A stretch of DNA of 10,752 nt, from contig USLT01000016.1 of NCBI GenBank assembly GCA_900555585.1, positions 1-10,752 on the forward strand, written 5' to 3'. The notes beneath the pieces are model-generated. The model saw nothing but the letters and a program-made list of their open reading frames with translations, made no database searches and was not told where the DNA came from. Position 1 is the stretch's first letter, and every line of letters begins with the position of its first letter. The DNA comes from an uncultured Collinsella sp. GTDB lineage: Bacteria; Actinomycetota; Coriobacteriia; Coriobacteriales; Coriobacteriaceae. The position numbers and the translations under genes were made by a program. Below are positions 1 through 6,014 of this stretch, piece by piece.

Positions 1-72
1 GGCCGCGCCCCTTCTTTCACCATTCAGACGCCGCCGGACCCCCACCCTGATGGGGCGGCCCGGGCAGCCGTA
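1..72 (-). other. Flank downstream of hypA, possible start of a next gene
   Basis: No complete gene is visible. On the minus strand the arms GCCGCC (30-35) and GGCGGC (54-59) can form an imperfect GC hairpin, but no T-run follows, so I do not call a terminator. Nearer the edge the minus strand reads ATGGTG followed by AAAGAAGGGG. This is either the first codons of another gene or a ribosome binding site for a start lying just beyond the window. The hypB-to-hypA operon may therefore continue to the left. Confidence 0.25.
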
Positions 73-432
73 TCAGCCGGCCGCCTCGTCGGGCGTCGAG
101 ATCTCCTTGATCGACGTCTCGTTTCCCTGGATCAGGTACGTGCGGTCGCTTCCGCATAGCGGGCAGGTCCGCCCGTGCTCGACGGTGCCGTACGTGCTAT
201 CGCACGCCTCGCAGTACGTGACCGCGGGGATCTGCTCGATGACGAGCTCGGCGCCGCGCATCAGGTCGTTCTTTGCGCACGCCCAGTCCCAGCAATCGGC
301 GAGGTAGCTCGGCACGATGCCCGAGACCTCGCCGAGCTCGAGCGTCACGCTCGACACGCGCCGCAGGTTATTCTGCTCCGCCACGCCCTCGACGCTGCGG
401 ATGATATGGAAGACGATGCCGAGCTCGTGCAT
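73..432 (-). CDS. hypA: Hydrogenase/nickel maturation metallochaperone HypA
   Basis: A 119-residue protein, the usual HypA length. It carries nickel to HypB or directly to a nickel enzyme, classically the large subunit of [NiFe] hydrogenase, in the cytoplasm. The nickel-binding N-terminus Met1-His2-Glu3 is intact, and the structural zinc site is present as two CxxC pairs, Cys74/Cys77 and Cys90/Cys93. The start at 432 is fixed by the MHEL terminus; reading further upstream gives only low-complexity Arg/Ser sequence antisense to nothing recognisable and overlapping the gene before. That upstream gene stops with TAG at 434-436, one base before this ATG, so the two are likely translationally coupled and co-transcribed with hypB. 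The last residues (STPDEAAG) form a short acidic tail. HypC, D, E and F are not in this window. Identity is secure; the client enzyme is unknown. Confidence 0.96.
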   Translation of the reverse strand: MHELGIVFHIIRSVEGVAEQNNLRRVSSVTLELGEVSGIVPSYLADCWDWACAKNDLMRGAELVIEQIPAVTYCEACDSTYGTVEHGRTCPLCGSDRTYLIQGNETSIKEISTPDEAAG

Positions 433-433
433 G

Positions 434-3250
434 CTACTTCGTTCCCTTTTTCCCGAAGCGGATCCTGATCTCGCGCTTGAGGGCGTACTTCGCCAGCGAC
501 GGAAGCTTCTTCTCGTACTTGACCATACGGCTCGCCTCCGGATGCTCGCGATGCAGGTGGATCGCATCGAACGCGCACTTGGTGGTGCACAGGCCGCAGC
601 CGATGCACTTGTTCTCGTCGACGATGGAGGCTCCGCAGCCCAGGCAGCGGGCGGTCTCGGTGCGCACCTGCTCCTCGGTGAAGGTCTCCAGGTACTCGCG
701 GAACGGCTCGGCCTTCTCGCGGGCGTAGTTGTGCACGGCGTCGCCGCGGCTGGCGGTGTCGTAGCCCTCGAGCTTGATATCCTCCTTGTTGAGCTCGCGG
801 TAGGCGCGCGGGTTGCGGCCGATGGTGAGCGTGGCGTCCTGCACGAAGCGATGCAGCGAGACGGCGGCCTCGTGGCCGGCGGCGATGGCGTCGATCGCGA
901 ACTTGGGACCGGTGTAGACGTCGCCGCCCACGAAGATATCGGGCTGCGCGGTCTGGTAGGTCTTGGGGTCGGCGACGGCGCCCTGGCCGCGGCCGAGCTC
1001 GACGGCCTCGCCGTCCAGCAGGTCGCCCCAGACGATGGACTGGCCGATGGAGAACACGACGCGGTCGGCCGCGACGGTGCGCAGCTCGCTCTCGTCGTAC
1101 GTCGGGTCGAAGCGGCCTTCGTCGTTGAAGACGCGCAGGCAGCGCTTGAACACGATCTCCTTCACGCGGCCGTCCTCGCCGGCGCGGACCTCGACCGGGC
1201 CCCAGCCACAGGAGATGTGCACGCCGTCCTCGTTGGCCTCCATGACCTCCTCGGCGCTGGCGGGCATGTCCTCGGAGCTCTCGAGGCAGAACATCTCGAC
1301 GTGCTCCGACCCCAGGCGCGCGGCGGTGCGGGCGACGTCGATGGCGACGTTGCCGCCTCCGACCACGATGGTGCGGCCGGGCATGGGCTCGGCGGTGCCG
1401 CCGTCCTCCTGCTGCTCGGCCACGCGGCGCAGGAAATCGACGGCCACGGACACGCCCTCGGCGTCCTCGCCGGCGATGCCGGGCAGGCGGCCGCCCTGGC
1501 AGCCGATGGCGACGTAGAAGGCCTTGAATCCCTCCTCGCGCAGCTGGGCGAGCGTCACGTCGCGACCGACCTCGACGCCGTAGCGGAACTCGGCGCCCAT
1601 CTCGCGGATGATGTCGACCTCGGCCTCGATGACGTCCTTCTCCAGCTTGTAGCTGGGGATGCCGTAGGTGAGCATGCCGCCCGGGCGGTTGCTCTTCTCG
1701 AAGACCACGGGCTTGTAGCCCTTCTCGGCCAGGTAGAACGCGCAGGACAGGCCGGCGGGACCCGCGCCGATGATGGCGATCTTCTCACCGAAGCCGCCGC
1801 TGGTGGACGGCGCCACCACGGGCGGGATGTAGCGGGTCTCGGCGTCCAGGTCGCGCTGGGCGATGAACTTCTTCACCTCGTCGATGGCGATGGCCGCGTC
1901 GATGCGGCCGCGCGTGCAGGCGTCCTCGCAGCGGCGGTTGCAGATGCGGCCGCAGATGGCCGGCAGCGGGTTCTCGCGCTTGATGAGCGCCAGGGCGTCG
2001 GCGTAGCGGCCCTGGGCGGCAAGCTTGAGGTAGCCCTGGACGGCGATGTGCGCCGGGCAGGCCGTCTTGCAGGGCGCGGTGCCCGTGTCATAGGTCTCGA
2101 TGCGGTTCTTGTTGCGGTAGTCCGGGCTCCACTTCTCGGGCCCCCACTTCACCGCGTCCGGCAGCTCCTGCTTGGGGTACTCGGGCACCTCGCCCGTGCT
2201 GGCCGCGCAGAGCTTCTGTCCGAGCTTCACCGCGCCGGCGGGGCAGACCTCGACGCAGCGGCCGCACGCGACGCACTTCTCGGTCTCGGTGCGCGCGACG
2301 TAGGCGGAGCGGGACAGGTTAGGCGTGTTGAACAGCTGCGAGGTGCGCAGGGCGTAGCACACGTTGACGTTGCAGTTGCAGATGGCGAAGATCTTGTCCT
2401 CGCCGTCGATGTTGGTGATCTGGTGCACGAAGCCGTTGTCCTCGGCGCGCTGCAGGATCTCGTAGACCTCGTCGCGCGTGATGTAGCGACCGCGGTCGGT
2501 CTCGACGATGTAGTCGGCCATGTCGCCCACGGCGATGCACCAGTCGCGGGGGTCGTCCCCGCATCCCTGGTCCAGGCGCGCGCGGCTCATGCGGCAGGAG
2601 CAGGGGCTCGCCGCGTACTTGCCCTCGTACTTGTCGAGCCAGTGCTCGATGTGCTCCACGGAGACCGACTGGTTCTCGGTCTCGATCGCCTTCTCGACGG
2701 GGATGACGTGCAGGCCCACGCCGCCGCCTCCCATGGGCACCATGGGCGCCGCCTTGGCAAGCGCGTTCTTGGAGGACTGCTCGAAGAACTTGGCCATGAC
2801 GGGATGCTCGTCGAGCTGCGACTGGCGCATGTTCATGAACTCCGCGGAGCCCGGCACCAGCATGGGCAGGACCCACTGCTTGGTGCGCGTGGGGTTCTCC
2901 CAGTTGTACTCGATCAGGCCGATGTAGCTCATCTCGTCCATGAGCTTCTCGAGCGGCTCGGCGTCCATGCCGGTGACCTTCACCATGTCGTCGAGCGTAT
3001 AGGGCTTGCGCATCTTCATCTTGAGCAGAACGTCGGCCATCTCGTCGGTGGCGGCGGCGTCGAACGCCCAGTACTCGTAGGGCAGCAGCTGGTCGCGCTT
3101 GAGCATGCGGTTGGTGCAGTGCTCGCACAGCGCCACGATCTTGGGACGCGGGTTGTCAGGCAGCGGCGGGACGTGCTGCGCGCCGATATCGGGCTCGCAG
3201 CAGCTGATCCCGGGGCCGTTCACCACGATCTTCTCGTTCTTGTCGGACAT
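434..3250 (-). CDS. Multi-cluster Fe-S/FAD NAD(P)H oxidoreductase, GltD-like, fused to ferredoxin modules
   Basis: 938 residues in three modules. (1) About 1-350: a cysteine-rich part with CC17-18 and CEHC (42-45), a helical stretch, SPCSCR (215-220), Cys230, Cys238, ICNCNVNVC (290-298) and a full 4Fe-4S ferredoxin motif at Cys326/329/332/336. (2) About 390-805: a GltD/dihydropyrimidine dehydrogenase-like oxidoreductase with the N-terminal two-cluster cysteines (394, 398, 433, 437, 441, 445), FAD Rossmann motif GAGPAGL (495-501), NAD(P)H motif GGGNVAIDVAR (631-641) and the second FAD signature VGGD (774-777). (3) About 865-900: CLGC (869-872) plus CxxCxxCxxxC at 882/885/888/892. No signal peptide or membrane helix, so it is cytoplasmic. 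It should move electrons between NAD(P)H, FAD and ferredoxin-type partners; the substrate cannot be read from sequence. A good AAGGAG ribosome site precedes the ATG. It lies between hypB and hypA, which suggests a nickel-linked redox role (inference). It is much longer than ordinary GltD subunits (about 450-500 residues). Confidence 0.88.
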   Translation of the reverse strand: MSDKNEKIVVNGPGISCCEPDIGAQHVPPLPDNPRPKIVALCEHCTNRMLKRDQLLPYEYWAFDAAATDEMADVLLKMKMRKPYTLDDMVKVTGMDAEPLEKLMDEMSYIGLIEYNWENPTRTKQWVLPMLVPGSAEFMNMRQSQLDEHPVMAKFFEQSSKNALAKAAPMVPMGGGGVGLHVIPVEKAIETENQSVSVEHIEHWLDKYEGKYAASPCSCRMSRARLDQGCGDDPRDWCIAVGDMADYIVETDRGRYITRDEVYEILQRAEDNGFVHQITNIDGEDKIFAICNCNVNVCYALRTSQLFNTPNLSRSAYVARTETEKCVACGRCVEVCPAGAVKLGQKLCAASTGEVPEYPKQELPDAVKWGPEKWSPDYRNKNRIETYDTGTAPCKTACPAHIAVQGYLKLAAQGRYADALALIKRENPLPAICGRICNRRCEDACTRGRIDAAIAIDEVKKFIAQRDLDAETRYIPPVVAPSTSGGFGEKIAIIGAGPAGLSCAFYLAEKGYKPVVFEKSNRPGGMLTYGIPSYKLEKDVIEAEVDIIREMGAEFRYGVEVGRDVTLAQLREEGFKAFYVAIGCQGGRLPGIAGEDAEGVSVAVDFLRRVAEQQEDGGTAEPMPGRTIVVGGGNVAIDVARTAARLGSEHVEMFCLESSEDMPASAEEVMEANEDGVHISCGWGPVEVRAGEDGRVKEIVFKRCLRVFNDEGRFDPTYDESELRTVAADRVVFSIGQSIVWGDLLDGEAVELGRGQGAVADPKTYQTAQPDIFVGGDVYTGPKFAIDAIAAGHEAAVSLHRFVQDATLTIGRNPRAYRELNKEDIKLEGYDTASRGDAVHNYAREKAEPFREYLETFTEEQVRTETARCLGCGASIVDENKCIGCGLCTTKCAFDAIHLHREHPEASRMVKYEKKLPSLAKYALKREIRIRFGKKGTK

Positions 3251-3311
3251 GTGCCTCTCTCCTTATGGTCGCGCGCCCGCATGGACGCGTTCGTCACCTG
3301 CGGCGACGGCT

Positions 3312-4001
3312 CTACTGGGCCTGCTTCCAGGCGGCGACGGCGGAGCGCAGCCATGCGGCCCACTCGTCGATGCCCTCACCGGTCTTCGCGCTGATGGGGA
3401 TGATGGTCGCATCGGGATTGCGCATCAGCACGTTCTCGCGCAGGCGCTCCATGCTGAACGTGTCGAAGACCGGCAGCGCGTCGATCTTGTTGACGAGCAC
3501 CACGTCGCAGATGCTGAACATGAGGGGGTACTTGAGCGGCTTGTCGTCGCCCTCGGGCACCGACAGGATCATCGCGTTGGCCGATGCGCCCGTGTCGAAC
3601 TCGGCGGGGCACACGAGGTTGCCGACGTTCTCGAGGATAGCGAGGTCGACGTGCTCGTCGGGCTCCTCCGCCAGCAAGGCGTCGAGGCCCTGCTCGGTCA
3701 TGTACGCGTCGAGATGGCACATGCCGCCCGTATGGACCTGGATGGCCCTCGCACCGGCGCCGGCGATGGTGCGGGCGTCGACGTCCGAATCGATGTCGGC
3801 CTCCATGACCGCTATCCCGAGCTCACCCCCCAGGGCCTCGATGGTCCTCGTCAGCGTGGTCGTCTTGCCCGACCCCGGGCTCGACATGAGGTTCAGCAGG
3901 AAGGTGCCCTGTTGGCGCAGGCGCCCCCGAAGCTCGTCCGCCTTGCGGTCGTTATCCGCGAAGACGCTCTCCTTGACCTCGATAACCCGAACGTCGCCCA
4001 T
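3312..4001 (-). CDS. hypB: Hydrogenase nickel incorporation GTPase HypB
   Basis: 229 residues, a SIMIBI-class GTPase that drives nickel insertion with HypA. Seen directly: P-loop SPGSGKTT (41-48), the ADIDSD switch-type segment (68-73), the G-domain metal site with GGMCHLD (Cys95, His96) and ENVGNLVCP (Cys131), base-recognition NKID (171-174) and SAKTGEG near 204. The N-terminal cysteine-rich or histidine-rich nickel-storage stretch found in some HypBs is absent; the protein starts almost at the G domain, so it can deliver but probably not store nickel. The ATG at 4001 is preceded by AGGGGAG. It is the first gene of the operon, 61 bp ahead of the flavoprotein gene, and is divergent from the TetR gene, with two operator palindromes in between that probably control it. 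Confidence 0.96.
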   Translation of the reverse strand: MGDVRVIEVKESVFADNDRKADELRGRLRQQGTFLLNLMSSPGSGKTTTLTRTIEALGGELGIAVMEADIDSDVDARTIAGAGARAIQVHTGGMCHLDAYMTEQGLDALLAEEPDEHVDLAILENVGNLVCPAEFDTGASANAMILSVPEGDDKPLKYPLMFSICDVVLVNKIDALPVFDTFSMERLRENVLMRNPDATIIPISAKTGEGIDEWAAWLRSAVAAWKQAQ

Positions 4002-4037
4002 GCGCCGTCTCCCCTCTCAACCGCTCGTCGAGCGTTA

Positions 4038-4052
4038 TTGACACTTTGTCAA
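4038..4052. promoter_or_regulatory. Palindromic operator 1, hypB-tetR divergent region
   Basis: TTGACACTTTGTCAA is a perfect 6-bp inverted repeat with a 3-bp spacer. It matches the second site in both arms and lies 24 bp from it, centre to centre. TetR repressors commonly bind such short palindromes beside their own gene, so the neighbouring TetR protein is the likely ligand (inference). The half-site TTGACA is also the ideal -35 hexamer, so binding may directly mask a promoter. Confidence 0.75.
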
Positions 4053-4061
4053 AAGTACATA

Positions 4062-4076
4062 TTGACATATTGTCAA
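4062..4076. promoter_or_regulatory. Palindromic operator 2, hypB-tetR divergent region
   Basis: TTGACATATTGTCAA, again a perfect 6-3-6 palindrome with arms identical to operator 1. It sits 51 bp before the tetR ATG and 60 bp before the hypB ATG, which suits repression of both directions at once. I could not assign a convincing -10 box on either strand, so the exact promoters remain open. Confidence 0.75.
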
Positions 4077-4127
4077 CAGTATTCAAGACTAGTTCGACAG
4101 ATGGCGGTCATTTGTTTGGGAGGCGGC

Positions 4128-4769
4128 ATGGAACGAGAGCCTATTGAGGGCGCCGAGCGCCAGCGGGAGCGGCTCGATCGCGACGACCGACGCGACGAGA
4201 TCGTCCGCGCCGTGCGCGCCGCATGCTCCGAGGAGGGCGTGAGCCGCCTCTCCATCTCGAGCATCACCAAGCGAGTCGGCTGCACCCGCTCGCTGTTCTA
4301 CCATTACTTCCCCGATAAGGAGGCGGCCATCGACGCCGTGCTCGACGACTCCATCGAGCGCTTCGTCGACAAACTCGTCTCCTGGAACGAGCACCGTGTG
4401 CGCGGGGACGTCGAGGGCGCGCTCGACCAGGCGGCGACCATGATGAAGCGCATGGTCCTCGGCGAGGACGAGCTCCCAAAGGCGATGATCACCGGCAGCG
4501 ACGCGGGCATCTACACCGCCTTCGTCGACCGTGTCGCCGACCGCTGCGCGCGCTACATCTGCGAATCGACCGTGCGCGACTTCGAGCGCGACCACGAGGT
4601 GCGCATCGACCACGTCTACGACACCTTCTACGTGCTGATCACCGGACTCGTCATGTACATCCGCACGCATCCCGACGCGCCCGAGGAGACGATCAAGGAC
4701 ATCATCGCGAGCACCCTCCATATCGAGGGCTATACCGAGAAATACCGCGACCGGCGCCCCGTGCGCTAG
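4128..4769 (+). CDS. TetR/AcrR-family transcriptional regulator
   Basis: 213 residues, typical for the family. The N-terminal helix-turn-helix lies about residues 23-68, with SISSITKRVGCTRSLFYHYF (42-61) showing the characteristic xxLFYHYFPDKEA recognition-helix end. The C-terminal ligand and dimerisation part (about 75-205) is all helical and matches no ligand class I know. The ATG at 4128 is chosen because GGGAGG lies 4 bp ahead and the protein then starts close to the usual N-terminal helix; an in-frame ATG at 4101 has no ribosome site. It is divergent from hypB, with two palindromes between, and a third near-copy precedes the next gene. I infer that it represses itself, the hypB operon and the DUF5692-like gene. 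The inducer is unknown; a nickel or redox-linked signal would only be a guess. Confidence 0.9.
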   Translation: MEREPIEGAERQRERLDRDDRRDEIVRAVRAACSEEGVSRLSISSITKRVGCTRSLFYHYFPDKEAAIDAVLDDSIERFVDKLVSWNEHRVRGDVEGALDQAATMMKRMVLGEDELPKAMITGSDAGIYTAFVDRVADRCARYICESTVRDFERDHEVRIDHVYDTFYVLITGLVMYIRTHPDAPEETIKDIIASTLHIEGYTEKYRDRRPVR

Positions 4770-4785
4770 TCGCGAGCACAGACGG

Positions 4786-4818
4786 ACCACCGGCGCGGGA
4801 TACCCGCCGGTGGTTTTT
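4786..4818 (+). terminator. Intrinsic terminator after the TetR gene
   Basis: A perfect 10-bp stem, ACCACCGGCG (4786-4795) with CGCCGGTGGT (4805-4814), a 9-base loop and a run of five T (4814-4818). It begins 17 bp after the tetR stop. It implies that the following membrane-protein gene uses its own promoter, which fits the separate operator found just downstream. Confidence 0.9.
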
Positions 4819-4831
4819 CTCGGGCTCGCTA

Positions 4832-4846
4832 TTGACGCTTTGTCAA
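4832..4846. promoter_or_regulatory. Operator 3, upstream of the DUF5692-like gene
   Basis: TTGACGCTTTGTCAA differs from operator 1 by a single base (A to G at position 6), so one arm pair is lost but the rest of the 6-3-6 palindrome is kept. It lies between the tetR terminator and the membrane-protein start (40 bp before its ATG). All three sites also share TA immediately before the palindrome's first T (TATTGAC). By eye I find no fourth copy of TTGAC-N5-GTCAA in the window, and none inside a gene. Confidence 0.7.
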
Positions 4847-4847
4847 C

Positions 4848-4866
4848 CAGCTCCCGCCGGGAGCTG
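4848..4866 (+). repeat. 19-bp palindrome in the DUF5692-like gene's leader
   Basis: CAGCTCCCGCCGGGAGCTG has perfect 8-bp arms and a 3-base centre. It begins one base after operator 3 and ends six bases before the ribosome site AAAGGGGA (4873-4880). It could be a second protein-binding site or an RNA hairpin next to the ribosome site; no T-run follows, so it is not an intrinsic terminator. Confidence 0.7.
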
Positions 4867-4886
4867 CGATAGAAAGGGGAACGATC

Positions 4887-5861
4887 ATGTTGTTCCAGGT
4901 TTATGGCGAGAACGCCATGTACCAATGGCTGGGTTGGGTGATGGTCTTCGCGGGCCTCATCCTCGCCAACGAGTTCGCGCGCCGCTCCAAGGTCGGCGGC
5001 ATCGTCTGCTTCCTCGGCCTGCCCGCGGTGCTCTCGGTCTACTTCATCGCGATCTACGTCTGCGCCGGGATGGGCATGGAGTGGGCGCTCGCCAACCCCA
5101 CCTACGTGCACATGAACAGCTGGTTCCACTACGCCAAGCTCTACGCGGCGACAGCCGGCTGCATCGGTTTCATGATGATCAAATACGGCTGGGGCAAGAT
5201 CGGGCGCTCCGACTGGTTCAAGGCCTTCCCCTTCGCCATCGTCGCCATCAACATCCTGATCGCGGTCGTCAGCGACTTCGAGAGCGCCTTCCGCGCCTTC
5301 GGCACCACCTGGGTCTCCACCGAGGGCGTCACCCTCATGGGCGGCTGGCACAACGTCTTCAACGGCATCGCCGGCATCATCAACATCTTCTGCATGACCG
5401 GCTGGTGGGGCATCTACCGCTCCAAGAAGCGCGACGACATGCTGTGGCCCGACATGACCTGGGTCTTCATCGTCGCCTACGACCTGTGGAACTTCTGCTA
5501 CACCTATAACTGCCTGCCCACGCACGCGTGGTACTGCGGCCTGGCGCTGCTGCTGGCGCCCACGGTGGCCAACTTCTTCTGGAACAAGGGCGGCTGGATC
5601 CAGAACCGCGCCAACACGCTCGCCCTGTGGTGCATGTTCGCCCAGGTCTTCCCGATGTTCCAGGACTACAGCGTGTTCTCGACCAACTCCGTGAACAACC
5701 CCCAGATCAACCTAGTGGTCTCCATCATCGCGCTCGTAGCCAACGTCCTCGCCCTGGGCTACATCATCTACCGCGCCAAGAAGCTCGGCGTGAACCCCTA
5801 CAAGCACGAGGTCTTCCGCGGCACGCGCGACTTCGAGCAGGCGATGGCGCGCGCCGAATAG
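4887..5861 (+). CDS. Nine-helix integral membrane protein, DUF5692-like
   Basis: 324 residues, nearly all membrane-embedded. I count about nine helices: roughly 11-31, 36-63, 79-101, 109-130, 152-177, 187-209, 213-232, 240-258 and 273-298, ending in a soluble basic/acidic tail. It is rich in aromatic residues (many Trp, Phe, Tyr), with polar or charged positions inside or at helix ends such as His81, Asp130, His155, Asn159, Asp199 and Asn202. I recall this pattern as the DUF5692 family, of unknown function; that assignment is from memory. No transporter signature or cofactor motif is recognisable. AAAGGGGA sits 6 bp before the ATG. The gene is isolated from tetR by a terminator but carries its own copy of the regulator's operator, so it probably belongs to the same regulon as the hypB operon. 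A role in uptake or export of the inducer, or as a membrane redox partner, would be speculation. Confidence 0.85.
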   Translation: MLFQVYGENAMYQWLGWVMVFAGLILANEFARRSKVGGIVCFLGLPAVLSVYFIAIYVCAGMGMEWALANPTYVHMNSWFHYAKLYAATAGCIGFMMIKYGWGKIGRSDWFKAFPFAIVAINILIAVVSDFESAFRAFGTTWVSTEGVTLMGGWHNVFNGIAGIINIFCMTGWWGIYRSKKRDDMLWPDMTWVFIVAYDLWNFCYTYNCLPTHAWYCGLALLLAPTVANFFWNKGGWIQNRANTLALWCMFAQVFPMFQDYSVFSTNSVNNPQINLVVSIIALVANVLALGYIIYRAKKLGVNPYKHEVFRGTRDFEQAMARAE

Positions 5862-5875
5862 CGCATCGAAAGCAT

Positions 5876-5942
5876 CGCCGAACGCGATTCGGCGGAAGCC
5901 AAGGCCCCGCACCGAGCAATACCATGCCTCGATGCGGGGCCT
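5876..5942. terminator. Tandem hairpins between convergent genes
   Basis: Two stems lie between the membrane-protein stop and the GH20 stop. The first is CGCCGAA (5876-5882) with TTCGGCG (5888-5894), loop of 5. The second is AGGCCCCGCA (5902-5911) with TGCGGGGCCT (5933-5942), extended inside by CGAG/CTCG after one mismatch. Neither is followed by a T-run on either strand. They probably block read-through from both sides, but classical intrinsic termination is not shown. Confidence 0.5.
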
Positions 5943-6014
5943 CGCCATATCGAACGGTCCCGTCAAACGGCCGCTCGCCATCAGGTCGCGGGGCGCGCAC
6001 GCCCGCCGGGCTCG

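Noticed and set aside
30..59. Hairpin after hypA as a terminator
   Set aside because: Imperfect stem and no T-run; the operon may continue off the left edge.
433..567. A 45-codon N-terminal extension of HypA
   Set aside because: HypA needs a free Met-His-Glu start for nickel binding, and the extension overlaps the flavoprotein's coding end in another frame.
317..3394. A 1025-codon open frame on the plus strand
   Set aside because: It lies antisense to the flavoprotein gene, whose motifs are unmistakable. The frame is Ala/Gly/Val/Leu/Asp/His-rich low-complexity sequence typical of a GC-rich shadow.
4038..4090. TTGACA boxes as ordinary -35 elements
   Set aside because: No good -10 lies 16-18 bp away on either strand, and both are part of perfect palindromes, so they are described as operators that may overlap promoters.
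4101..4127. An earlier ATG for the TetR gene
   Set aside because: No ribosome site precedes it, whereas GGGAGG precedes the ATG at 4128.
4089..5525. A 478-codon minus-strand frame across tetR and the membrane-protein gene
   Set aside because: It spans two real genes and a strong terminator and reads as His/Val/Asp-rich shadow.
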